Positions 47,001 through 54,876 of a stretch of 64,000 bases of DNA are shown here, piece by piece (the stretch's first letter is position 1; the number at the start of each line of letters is the position of its first letter). Location of the stretch: the NCBI RefSeq assembly GCF_003387075.1, contig NZ_QUMQ01000001.1, positions 6,324,001 through 6,388,000 on the forward strand, given 5' to 3'. The notes under the pieces were generated by a model. It made no database searches and was not told where the DNA came from. It saw only the letters and a list, made by a program, of their open reading frames with translations. The stretch is from Asanoa ferruginea. Its GTDB lineage: Bacteria > Actinomycetota > Actinomycetes > Mycobacteriales > Micromonosporaceae. A program made the translations under genes and the position numbers.

Positions 47001-49292
47001 TACGGCGCCGCCGGCGAGCGGATCGTCGAGCTGGCGGAGCTGCGGGCGGCGCTGGCCCGGCTCGCGTCCCGGCCGGCCGACGTGCTCGCGTGGACGCTGG
47101 CCGAGACGCTCGACGTGTCCGCCTACCGGCTCGACGCCTGGCTCACGGCGGTGGCCACCGAGCGGCTGCGCGCGCTGCGGGCGGCCCGTCCCGAGGGCGT
47201 CCACCTCGGCGGCTACGGCTTCGTGGTCGACCTGCGGCGGCGCACCGGCCCGGCCAGCGAGGGCTACCTGCACGCGCCCTCGGTGGGTCAGGCGACCACG
47301 GCCGCGGTGCTGCACGCCGCCCACCTGGCACACGCGGGTGACCCGGGCACCGGGCCGAAGCTCGCGATCGACCTGACCTCGAAACGGGTACGCGACGCGG
47401 CCGACCTGGCCGCCGGCGTGCGCACCGGGCAGCCGCTGGGCGCGCTGCTCGGCTACCGGTTCGAGCGGGCCCTGCACACCGGGCTGGGCCGCTACCTGCC
47501 GGCGCTGCGCCAGCTCTACCCGATGGCCACCGGCAAGCTCACCGATGCGCCGGACGGCACCCCGGTCGCCGACCTCGGCGCGACCGATGTCGTCGACGGG
47601 CTGGCGCTGCTGCGGGCCGAGCTTCCGTGGGGCATCACGCCCAGCGGGGCCGACATCGCGCTGCCGGCCCGGGCCAGCGCCGACGGCGCCGCGCTCGACG
47701 GGCTGATCGAGGCTTTGCGGGAGTCCGTCGACGCGCTCGGCGACCTGCTGGTGGCCGAGTCGGTGCACCAGCTGGTCAACGGGAACCCGGCGGGTGCGGG
47801 CGGCGCGCTCGACGCCCTCGCCGGTGGCGACGTGCCCGCGCCTGATCCGGACGTGCTGCGTACGCCTCGGGCCGGCATCGGGGTCACCCACCGGCTGCTG
47901 GTGGCGCTGCCGGACTCGGCACCGGCCGGGTGGGCCGACCGCCCGGCTTCGCTCGCCCAGCCCCGGCTCAACGCCTGGGTCGCGACGCTGCTGCCCGGCC
48001 CCGACGCGATCCGCTGGCGCACCGGCGCGGGCGACACCTACTCGGTGGCGGATCTGGGCCTGTGCCCGCTGGACCTGCTCTACCTCGCGCAGGAGCCGGC
48101 CGACGGCGACACCGACACCAGCGACCGCGACGCCCGCAGCGAACTGGAACGGCTGCTGGCACACCACGCCGGCTGGACGGCCGACCTGGTCCTCGACCGC
48201 GCCGCCGACTGGACCGCCGAGGTGCTGAGCGTCCCCGAGGCCCTGGAGCTCTGCGCCGCGGCGCGGGCCGTCGTCACGGGTGCCCGGCCGGCCACCGCCG
48301 ACGACCTGGCCGGACCGCGCGGGCTGCGCGGCGACCCCGACGTGGACCTGACCGGCACGGCTTCCGCCGCGACTGACGCCGTCGCCGCGCTGACCGACGC
48401 GCTCGACCGGCTCCGGGCGCCGTTCGAAGGGCTGCTCGACCTGCCCGCGCACCTCGACCTGGCCGACCCGGTCCTGGCCAGCGGCCTGCCCGCCGACCCC
48501 GCAGCGGTCCGCGCGGTGCTGGTCGAGCTGACCGGCTACCGGATCGAGCGGGCCGCGCCGGGCGCGCCGGACGACCCCGTCGCGCTGGCCGAGCAGTGTC
48601 GCCGGGTGGCCGCGGAGGTTGCGCTCCGGCTGGGCAAGGCCGCCGCGTCCGCCGGCGACCCCGTCGCGGTGCTGGTCGCGCTGTTCGGCGATGGTTTCGT
48701 GGTGGTGCCGCCGGTGCGGTCGGCCGGCTCGCTGGCCGCGGCTTCCGGCGGCGTCGACGACGGCACGCTCGGCTCCTGGCTGGAGGGCGCGGCATTGGTC
48801 CGGGCCGGCGCCGCCCGGCTGGCCGACCTGCGCCTGCTCGCCGGCGCGGCGAGCTCCGGCGCGGCCACGTCGCTGCGGCTGGCCCAACTGCCCGCGGGAG
48901 ACTGGGCCGGCGGGGCCTCCGTACCCGTGGCGGGCACGATCGCGATGGTCTTTCTCGGCCAGCCGCCCAAGTCGGTCGCGGCGTTGCTGGTCGACGAGTG
49001 GGTCGAGGTGGTGCCGTCCGCGCGGCAGGACACCGCGGTGACGTTCCACCTCGACGCCCCCGACGCGTGCGCGCCGCAGAGCGTGTTGTTGGCGGTGGCC
49101 GGCGACCCGACCCGTGGTTGGGACCACGACAGCCTGGAGCGCGTCGTCATCGACACGCTCGACCTGGCCCGCGCGCGGGCCGTCGACCTCGACCTGATGG
49201 CCGGCGCGCACCCAGGCCATTTCCTGCCGGCCCTGCTGTTCGCCCGCAACGACGAGGGCGCCACCGTGTCGACCGACTTTCCGAGCGCCTGA
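44070..49292 (+). CDS. Giant 1740-residue protein of unknown function, fourth gene of giant-protein operon
   Basis: A 1740-residue protein beginning at ATG within ATGA of the upstream stop. The N-terminal 350 residues include CRIYPDDIHLDGHDPTLTE and GTHYWEQR, a block I recall in the same family of large hypothetical proteins. Residues about 520-715 look like beta-propeller blades, with repeated pieces such as GDWGPAWPVEV, VENWSAPVRVP and AEWAEPRSVPLP. The remainder is Ala/Leu-rich and largely helical with Asp-rich loops, without membrane segments. No catalytic motif was recognised. It could be a scaffold. The last gene of the operon follows after nine bases. Confidence 0.7.
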   Translation: MTSHGHLAALREIAERSAATVADLTTRLGAATRLLATLSPADRPAWVRQQRLVAQLTEALTAALGGATADAAGYRAALDALPAALDPTVPCALLPVRLETRLRARTDGQPGDELVCRIYPDDIHLDGHDPTLTETEIILGTHYWEQRSAGNEDAAWAQLAARLTAPRAAWVARQLTPGVLPLPEPRGPDGRPTVVSGLPDRWVVRLWRDGRRIGESRGELIPRPLPIGPLAGPWTTDLAAALKVGMAVVVRPDPPVPLDRVDLVTAVGVRGSDTPDDSAVVLRDLFDAHLYAARLNGPGLDLVPAGTPTNNTPAFRSPNRRDAIGERAAGSSLGPRTAEPGDGSGADLLAAALGLPLRDPDPAGPDERFVLGRLEHGADPGQRDAADLATVLWPATWGYYLREFLPEVSILGPGADLSGWRRFVVDTVRGRGPLPALRVGDQPYGVLPVLPLADRRPWPDRPDLVVATPPARRGGPARLRIGWDLDATGAVTRGWTDAGEIPLEKPVTGFDLAAGALGGRPVLVALTISDGLVAYRVGGLGGDWGPAWPVEVKAARATVALTPAAALVVAAQTVGRRPIRPGLADEVSTLITVGTGLSADGAVENWSAPVRVPDSERLGRLAGAAAAGGDLVLAYVRDTELLLQTGQRLRDDGEAEWAEPRSVPLPEKTEDATASIALTPAGEVVAWVSGADGRAWYSVFTLADDGGAVWWHPEAGAASIAVASLGAAPGGGLLELLSRARADWANATAAVPRIGRQADPTDDLLDLFAADAVSGGVRVRGLLGPVLLANMWLASGRTPDLARYDTGLWQQARALLHDWGLLDPAAPDAGSPVGKPRLGRSGFEEVATEFTGPLATDASAATLTGAAAAKPDELERLRFGPDDGLLDRLVRHATMQAWADAGVELLPPATVPLLEPELVDLNDLRTADPVSNPFTWTAWRHLRTREFPAGHQWQGRLVWEGVAGLLAQAEQGIDLSGYGAAGERIVELAELRAALARLASRPADVLAWTLAETLDVSAYRLDAWLTAVATERLRALRAARPEGVHLGGYGFVVDLRRRTGPASEGYLHAPSVGQATTAAVLHAAHLAHAGDPGTGPKLAIDLTSKRVRDAADLAAGVRTGQPLGALLGYRFERALHTGLGRYLPALRQLYPMATGKLTDAPDGTPVADLGATDVVDGLALLRAELPWGITPSGADIALPARASADGAALDGLIEALRESVDALGDLLVAESVHQLVNGNPAGAGGALDALAGGDVPAPDPDVLRTPRAGIGVTHRLLVALPDSAPAGWADRPASLAQPRLNAWVATLLPGPDAIRWRTGAGDTYSVADLGLCPLDLLYLAQEPADGDTDTSDRDARSELERLLAHHAGWTADLVLDRAADWTAEVLSVPEALELCAAARAVVTGARPATADDLAGPRGLRGDPDVDLTGTASAATDAVAALTDALDRLRAPFEGLLDLPAHLDLADPVLASGLPADPAAVRAVLVELTGYRIERAAPGAPDDPVALAEQCRRVAAEVALRLGKAAASAGDPVAVLVALFGDGFVVVPPVRSAGSLAAASGGVDDGTLGSWLEGAALVRAGAARLADLRLLAGAASSGAATSLRLAQLPAGDWAGGASVPVAGTIAMVFLGQPPKSVAALLVDEWVEVVPSARQDTAVTFHLDAPDACAPQSVLLAVAGDPTRGWDHDSLERVVIDTLDLARARAVDLDLMAGAHPGHFLPALLFARNDEGATVSTDFPSA

Positions 49293-49301
49293 GGAGCGGC
49301 C

Positions 49302-51086
49302 ATGGCATCGGTGACGAGCTGGACCAGGCTGGAGCCCACCAGCCGCAGCCGGGCGATGACGGGTTTCGCGGCCCGGGTCGGCGACCCGCTGTGGCTGCTC
49401 GCGCGGCAGTGGCAACTCGGTGAGCTGACGGGTTCGGATGGCGGCTCGCCGACCCAGGTGGACCTGGTGGTGGAGACCGCGCGGCTGACCCGCTACCGGC
49501 CGGGCATGCCGGACGGCACCCTCGGGCAGCCGCTCGACCCGCGGCTGCCGCTGGAGTCGGTCGTGGAGGCCGAGACGGTGGCCGGCCCGGCCGACGACCG
49601 CGCTGCGGCGGTGGCCGGCGCCGACCTCCTGCGTCGCCTCGGCGAGTTGGGGCAATCCCTGGTGGACGCCGCCGCTCCGCCGGTGGACGCCGCCGCTCCG
49701 CCGGTGGACGCCGCGGCTCCGCCGGTGGATGCCGTCGTGCCGGAGCACGGCGAGGGACGGTCGGCGGCTGTGGCAGGCGGCGATGCGCTTCGGCGGGGCG
49801 GCGACCTGCGGCAGGCGCTGGTGGATGCCTACCGGCTGCCGGTGCCGCCGGCTGACGCCGATCCGGCTGTGCGGCGGCGGGCCGAGCTGTTGCGGCGGCG
49901 CGTACCCGATGGGCGGTTGCTCTTCACTGCCCTGCGCAAGGCGCGCGATGGCGGTGACGTCAGCACCGCGCTGCCGCTGGACCGGGGTGACCCGAAGGCG
50001 GTCGAGGCCGCCCGCCGCGCCGCCTCCGAGTGGCTGGACGCCTGGGAGGTCGGTGCGCCGGTCGCCGCGGGTGGGTCGCCGCCTGCCTGGCGGCCGGAGA
50101 GCGTCGACTACGGGTTCGCCGTCGCGGCGGCCGGGCCTGGTGCGGAGCGGGTGCTGGTCGCTGACGGCTACGCGGGGGAGCGGATCGACTGGTGGTCGCT
50201 GGACGCGGCGCCCGGTGCCGCGCTCGGCGCGAGCCGCGACGGCGCCGTGCGGCGGATCGCGTCGGCGACGCTGCCGACCCGGGTCGCCGGTGCGGGGCTG
50301 CCGGCCTCCCGGTTCTGGGCGTTCGAACCCGGCGACGTCAACCTCGACGCGGTCAGTGCGGCCCCCGAAGACCTCGGCCGGCTGTTGTTCACCGAGTTCG
50401 CGGTGGCGTTCGGCAACGACTATTTCGTGGTGCCGGTCGAGGTCGAGGTCGGTTCGGTGACCAGCGTCGTCAGCCTGACCGTGACCACCACGTTCGGCGA
50501 GACGGTGGCCGTGCCGTCGGGCGTCGCCGCCGACACCGCCGCCGGGCGGCGCCCCGTGCGGATGTTCCAGCCGACCAGCAACGGCGGCGGTGCCGAGCCG
50601 TGGCTGGTGGTCCCGCCGGGTGGCGTGTCGCCGCTCGCGGGCGAGGCGGTCGAAGACGTGCTGCTGAGCATCGACGAGATGGCCAACCTCGCGTGGGCGA
50701 TCGAACGCCGGGTGCCCGGCATCGACGGCCGGGGCGCCGAGCGCGCCGAGGCGCTGCACCGGGCACCCACCGAGCCGGCGGAGCCGCGGCCGGGGCCGTG
50801 GTACCGGCTGGCCACCTCCGTCGCGGCCAACTGGCTGCCGATGGTCCGGTCGACGACGGGGCGGCCGGTGCTGCGGCTGACCGGCATGCCGCACGGCCGG
50901 CTGCTGCGGGCCGGGGGAGAGCTGAACGCGGAACGGCTCGGGCGGGCGGGAATCCGGCTGACCAGGCGGGCGGCGCGGGCTCGGAGCATCGACGGCCGTA
51001 CCGTCGTCTGGATGGCCCGTCGCTCGGAGCCCGGCCGAGGCGAGAGCACCAGCGGATTGCGGTTCGACTCCATCGTGGACGACTAG
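49302..51086 (+). CDS. Conserved protein of unknown function (DPLWLLARQWQ family), fifth gene of giant-protein operon
   Basis: A 594-residue protein. The N-terminal block RVGDPLWLLARQWQLGELTG (about residues 26-45) followed by GGSPTQV is a conserved signature I recall in hypothetical proteins that accompany the preceding families; no function is known to me. A low-complexity linker with three to four copies of PPVDAAA lies near residues 122-145. The beta-rich second half includes WAFEPGDVNLDAV, FTEFAVAFGNDYFVVPVEVE and SLTVTTTFGETV, suggesting a large beta domain. No signal or membrane segment. It starts nine bases after the previous stop, with GGAGCGGCC as ribosome binding site, and ends the operon. 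Confidence 0.7.
   Translation: MASVTSWTRLEPTSRSRAMTGFAARVGDPLWLLARQWQLGELTGSDGGSPTQVDLVVETARLTRYRPGMPDGTLGQPLDPRLPLESVVEAETVAGPADDRAAAVAGADLLRRLGELGQSLVDAAAPPVDAAAPPVDAAAPPVDAVVPEHGEGRSAAVAGGDALRRGGDLRQALVDAYRLPVPPADADPAVRRRAELLRRRVPDGRLLFTALRKARDGGDVSTALPLDRGDPKAVEAARRAASEWLDAWEVGAPVAAGGSPPAWRPESVDYGFAVAAAGPGAERVLVADGYAGERIDWWSLDAAPGAALGASRDGAVRRIASATLPTRVAGAGLPASRFWAFEPGDVNLDAVSAAPEDLGRLLFTEFAVAFGNDYFVVPVEVEVGSVTSVVSLTVTTTFGETVAVPSGVAADTAAGRRPVRMFQPTSNGGGAEPWLVVPPGGVSPLAGEAVEDVLLSIDEMANLAWAIERRVPGIDGRGAERAEALHRAPTEPAEPRPGPWYRLATSVAANWLPMVRSTTGRPVLRLTGMPHGRLLRAGGELNAERLGRAGIRLTRRAARARSIDGRTVVWMARRSEPGRGESTSGLRFDSIVDD
49665..49735 (+). repeat. 21-base in-frame repeats encoding PPVDAAA
   Basis: Three near-identical copies plus a partial copy of GGTGGACGCCGCCGCTCCGCC encode a Pro/Ala-rich linker within the fifth gene of the operon. 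Confidence 0.8.
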
Positions 51087-51123
51087 TGCGTGCGGTCGGT
51101 CGTCGGCTGCGCCGCCTTGATCC

Positions 51124-52254
51124 CTAACGGCGGCGGCGCTTCTGCCGCCGCCGGGTCCACCAGCCCTTGCGCGGAGGAGCGTTCGGCGACCAGCGGGCCT
51201 CGCCGGCCACGCTCGCACTGCCGGACAGGAAGATGTCGGCCCACCGGGTACCCGGCGACGCGTCGACCAGCAGGGCGCGGGCCAGCAGGGTGAGCGGCAC
51301 GGCCAGCACCGCGCCCACGCCGCCGAGGACGAACGTCCAGAAGATCAGCGACAGGAAGGTCACCGTGACGGATAGGTTGACGCTGTCCCCGACGATCTTG
51401 GGCTGGATGATCGACTGCAACACGAAGTTGATCACGCTGTAGACGATGATCACCACGACCATCAGGCCGACGCCGCCTTCGAGCAGGGCCAGCACGGCCG
51501 GCGGCGCGAGCCCGATGACGAACCCGATGTTGGGGATGTAGTTGGTGACGAACGCCAGCACCGCCCAGAGCGTCGCGAGTGGAATGCCGAGGATCCAGAG
51601 CGCGATGCCGTCGAAGATCGCGACGATCAGCCCGAAGATGGTCGACACCAGCAGGTAGCGGCGGGTGCCGTGGACGAACTGCCGCAGCGCCCGGGTCAGC
51701 CGCGGCCGCACCATGTCGACCCGGGCCATCCGGCTCGGGTAGCCGGCCGTCTCCACCGCCATGAAGAGCAGCAACGTGATCAGGAAGACCAGGTTGGTCA
51801 GCAGCGAGATCACCACGCCGGCCACGGTCTGCGCGATGTTGGCCAATGTGCTCGGGTCGAGCCGGGTGACCAGTTGGCTCGCGTCGTCGGGGTTGAGGCC
51901 CTGCTCCTGGAGCCAGTGCTGCACTTCGTCGACGAGATCGCGGACCCGGTCCTCGTAGCGCGGCGCGATCGACGCGAGCTGGATGCCGGCCGCGACGAGC
52001 GAGGCTGCGCCGGCCGCGAGGATGCCGTAGAGCACGATGATCAACACGCCGGTCGCTGCCCAGCCGGGCAACCACCGCCGGAGGCCGGATTGCACCGGGC
52101 TGAGCGCGACGACGAGGATCAACGCGAGCAGGATCGGCGCCAGCAGTCCGCCAGCGGCCCGCATCCCCGCGACCACCACGACGATCGCCGCCGTGACGAC
52201 CAGGGCGCGCACCACACCAGCGGTGCTCCGCCGGTCCTGCGGGTCGATGCGCAC
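51124..52254 (-). CDS. AI-2E/PerM-family transporter-like membrane protein
   Basis: A 376-residue protein with the AI-2E transporter (UPF0118) pattern: paired N-terminal helices, a helical extracytoplasmic region (about residues 85-150), then a block of five helices with FVTNYIPNIGFVIGLAPPA and VINFVLQSIIQPKIVGDSVN, the family signatures. Members are proposed exporters or Na+/H+ antiporters; substrate cannot be inferred. The C terminus ends in a strongly basic run (RRRQKRRRR). It is convergent with the giant-protein operon, 37 bases from its last stop. Confidence 0.9.
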   Translation of the reverse strand: MRIDPQDRRSTAGVVRALVVTAAIVVVVAGMRAAGGLLAPILLALILVVALSPVQSGLRRWLPGWAATGVLIIVLYGILAAGAASLVAAGIQLASIAPRYEDRVRDLVDEVQHWLQEQGLNPDDASQLVTRLDPSTLANIAQTVAGVVISLLTNLVFLITLLLFMAVETAGYPSRMARVDMVRPRLTRALRQFVHGTRRYLLVSTIFGLIVAIFDGIALWILGIPLATLWAVLAFVTNYIPNIGFVIGLAPPAVLALLEGGVGLMVVVIIVYSVINFVLQSIIQPKIVGDSVNLSVTVTFLSLIFWTFVLGGVGAVLAVPLTLLARALLVDASPGTRWADIFLSGSASVAGEARWSPNAPPRKGWWTRRRQKRRRR

Positions 52255-52383
52255 AGCTCATCTCACCACTTTTAACCACAATCCGGGCGTACGGCCGTCG
52301 ACTCGTGTGCCCGGCGGGACTCCCGATTACGCCCGCGAAGATCGGCCCAGCGTGATTACCTAACACAGGGTCGCGTCCTGTTC

Positions 52384-53022
52384 ATGAGCTTTACCCGGAC
52401 AAACACCAGTTGGGGTGATCTTGTGAGGTTTTCCGTACTCGCCCGCATAGGTGGCGTCGCGACACTGGCCGCGATGATCGCTTTCGGATCGGCGCCGGCC
52501 TGGGCCGACAGCACGATCGACATCGACCCGGCCGACGTAGGCCAGACCGCGGCCCAGTTCCCGGTCCACCGCTGCGACCCACGCTTCGGCGGCGGCCCAT
52601 TCGCCGGCGACGACGTCTGGGTGTTCGCCCTGCCAAGGCCCAAGGCCCAGGGCGACTTCCAGGCCTTGACGATCGAGTTCGCCACCGAGGGCGGCCCGGT
52701 CACCGAGTCCATCACCCACGAGCCGGCAATGGACCGCGCAATCGTCGACGGCCACGCCTGGATCCGCACGTCGGCGGGCCTGTCCGCGGACGGCCAGCTA
52801 CTGGACCCGCACTCCATCATCAGCGCGACCGCCGTGATCACGGGCACCGACGGCACCTTCGACCTGGCCCAGACCTGCCCGGCCACCGGCGGTGCGCTCC
52901 CGGTCACGGGCCCAGAGCTGGCCGGCCCACTCGGCCGCATCGCCGGCCTCGGCGGCGCCCTGACCCTGGCCGGCCTCGGCCTGGTCCTGGCCCAACGCCG
53001 CCGCCGCCGCGTCGCTGCCTAA
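52384..53022 (+). CDS. LPVTG cell-wall-anchored surface protein (sortase substrate)
   Basis: A secreted protein of 212 residues with a Sec signal ending SAPAWA-DS. The C terminus has the sortase signal LPVTG, a hydrophobic helix (GLGGALTLAGLGLVLA) and a basic tail QRRRRRVAA. The ectodomain of about 120 residues is beta-rich with Cys residues HRCDP and QTCPA that may form a disulfide. It is not similar to any family I recognise. GTG 52423, preceded by GGGGTGAT, is a credible alternative start giving a compact signal peptide. It is monocistronic and followed by a perfect hairpin. Confidence 0.82.
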   Translation: MSFTRTNTSWGDLVRFSVLARIGGVATLAAMIAFGSAPAWADSTIDIDPADVGQTAAQFPVHRCDPRFGGGPFAGDDVWVFALPRPKAQGDFQALTIEFATEGGPVTESITHEPAMDRAIVDGHAWIRTSAGLSADGQLLDPHSIISATAVITGTDGTFDLAQTCPATGGALPVTGPELAGPLGRIAGLGGALTLAGLGLVLAQRRRRRVAA

Positions 53023-53029
53023 CCTGCTA

Positions 53030-53063
53030 CAAGGTGGACGCCGGGAACCCGGCGTCCACCTTG
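53030..53063 (+). terminator. Perfect 16-base-arm hairpin terminator
   Basis: Arms 53030-53045 and 53048-53063 (CAAGGTGGACGCCGGG and its complement) with a two-base loop, eight bases after the stop of the LPVTG gene. Confidence 0.8.
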
Positions 53064-53119
53064 AGCACGGGTCGGGCCACGCCGCCGAAGGCGCCGGCTT
53101 CGGCTGGCGGTCCGGGCCT

Positions 53120-53560
53120 GGGCGGGTGGTCTGGACGTTCGTGGATGGTCGGGCCTCGGCCGATGGTCCGGACCTGGGCCGGTGGTCCGGGCCTGGGTTG
53201 AGGGTCTGGGCCTGGGCCGGTGGTCCGGGCCTGGGTTGAGGGTCTGGGCCTGGGCCGGTGGTCCGGGCCTGGGTTGGCGGTCTGGACCTGGGCCGGTGGT
53301 CTGGACCTGGGCCGGTGGTCTGGACCTGGGCCGGTGGTCTGGACCTGGGCCTGTGGTCCGGGCCTGGGTTGAGGGTCTGGGCCTGGGCCTGTGGTCCGGG
53401 CCTGGGTTCGCGGCCTGGACCTGGACCTGGGCCGGTGGTCCGGGCCTGGGTTGAGGGCCTCAGCCTGGGCCGGTGGTCCGGACCTGGATTGGCAGTCTGG
53501 ACCTGGGTTGGCGGTCTGGACCTGGGTTCGCGGTCTTTACTTGGGCCGGCGGTCCTGGCC
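53120..53560. repeat. GC-rich minisatellite with about 19-base units
   Basis: Tandem variants of CTGGACCTGGGCCGGTGGT with exact 19-base spacing at 53282, 53301 and 53320, and mixed variants (GGGCCTGGGTTGAGGGTCT) on both sides. The period is not a multiple of three, so the open frames it creates are accidental. No gene is present here. Confidence 0.8.
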
Positions 53561-53731
53561 ATACCCGCCCGCGCCGCGCAAGGTGGGTTCGTGGTTATCA
53601 CCTCGGCGAGTGCCGCCGCGACACGCCGCCCGGAGGGCGAGTTGTCCAGGCTCACGTGGGTGAGTGATTCGAGGCCGGTCCGCGATTTGGCATCGAGGTG
53701 CGCAGGTGCCGGATCTGGATTGGGTGGCCAG

Positions 53732-53878
53732 TGATCGTTTGCAGCTGGCCGGCATCATCGGGCCGGGTTTGCTTGATCATGTGTAGCTCATCGACACCTG
53801 GTGCGGCGTGTCGCGCAGATCCCGCGCACATGATCATGCGTGCGTGTTGAAGTCGTGCAGATCCGCTGCAAACGATCA
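53732..53878. repeat. Nested inverted repeats in gene-free DNA
   Basis: Outer arms TGATCGTTTGCAGC (53732-53745) and complement (53865-53878) enclose inner arms TGATCATGTG (53774-53783) and CACATGATCA (53827-53836). Outside the outer arms an imperfect GATCTGGATTGG-like match continues the symmetry. The 147-base structure could form a cruciform or RNA fold, or be a small repeat element. No supported gene lies in 53564-53893. Confidence 0.6.
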
Positions 53879-53893
53879 AGCTCTCCGATCCAG

Positions 53894-54420
53894 CAGATCT
53901 AGGTAAAAAGTTGCTGCTATAGCGACATTTATTTACCTAGATCTTCCTGTCCAGTAGGCCGTGGACGGCGTGGCGGCGCCGACACGCCGCTCGAGGCGAT
54001 GCCGCGGAACGCCGGGCCGGGCAGCGCCCAGGCTGGCAAGCATGTCGTGCGGTCGGTCGAGCCCGGAGAGGAAGTTGGCCGGCCCGCCGCCGGCGGACGG
54101 GACCCGGGCGATCTCGTCCGCGCCCGGGCCCGGAGACGAGCACCGAGACGTCGGGCAGCGCGAGCAGGAGGCGGGCCATCGGAACCCGCGCGTAAACGCC
54201 GGCGGATCAGCCCGCGGGCAGGTTGACCGAGTGGCTGGTGCCGGCAACGGCCGCCGGAGCAAGATCGGCACCCCAGCGAGACGCTGCCGGTCGGTGCCAG
54301 TTCGGCCGACGCGCCTGAGTCCCAGCCCGCGACCGGGGCGGCCAACACTGCCGACCGCATGAGCAACTGGAGAACTAGGAAAGAAATGCACCTTCAGCAG
54401 CGATCTTTTATCTAGATCTG
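53894..54420. mobile_element. MITE-like element with about 25-base terminal inverted repeats
   Basis: The left end CAGATCTAGGTAAAAAGTTG (then CTGCT) and the right end read inward on the other strand, CAGATCTAGATAAAAGATCG (then CTGCT), match at about 21 of 25 positions and stand out as AT-rich. A second inverted copy of AGATCTAGGTAAA ends at 53944 (arms 53895-53907 and 53932-53944), forming a palindrome at the left end. The 430-base interior is GC-rich and contains no recognisable transposase; minus-strand open frames have no coding character. No clear target-site duplication was seen. Confidence 0.5.
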
Positions 54421-54629
54421 CCCAGCTAAGCCTGGCGAGACCAAGACCGCCCGCGAAGGGCGAGCGGGCGTCGCCGCCCCGGCCGGGCGCCAGGCGGCAG
54501 CTACCCGACGCGCGGCGCGGCCGCCGCCTAGCTCGGCCGACCTTCAGCTTGGCTCATGTCCGGCGGCCACTGCGCGGCTTGTCCCGCGCGGCCCTGTCCC
54601 GCGCGCGGCTCGGCCTCCGTGCGGCCGTG

Positions 54630-54770
54630 GCCCGCGCGGTGTTCGGCCCGCGCGGTGTTCGGCTCGCGCGGTGTTCGGCTCGCGCGGTGTTCGGCTCGCG
54701 CGGTGTTCGGCTCGCGCGGTGTTCGGCTCGCGCGCTGTTCGGCTCGCGCGCTGTTCGGCCCGCGTGCGGG
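54630..54770. repeat. 16-base tandem repeat
   Basis: Eight or nine copies of CGCGCGGTGTTCGGCT with exact 16-base spacing (GGTGTTC at 54638, 54654, 54670, 54686, 54702, 54718). The region 54421-54876 otherwise shows no gene; it directly precedes the conserved hypothetical gene at 54877. Confidence 0.85.
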
Positions 54771-54876
54771 TCGGTTCGATGAGCGGGAGCTGCGCGGTGC
54801 GGCTTCGGGGTCGTTGGGCTGGTCCGGCGGGTTGGGGCGGCGGCCTGCCGCGGGCTGCGAGGTAGGGTCCGGGGCC

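Noticed and set aside
46239-51218. 1659-codon antisense open frame opposite the giant-protein operon
   Set aside because: Composition is Arg/Gly/Pro-rich without motifs. It is the expected shadow of high-GC codon use; the plus-strand frames have overlapping start/stop junctions and conserved blocks.
53652-53879. 75-codon minus-strand open frame across the nested inverted repeats
   Set aside because: Its sequence is dictated by the inverted repeats; no ribosome binding site and no independent coding evidence.
53933-54391. Minus-strand open frames inside the MITE-like element
   Set aside because: Several overlapping frames of similar length with no start signal, no transposase motif and Arg/Pro-rich composition.
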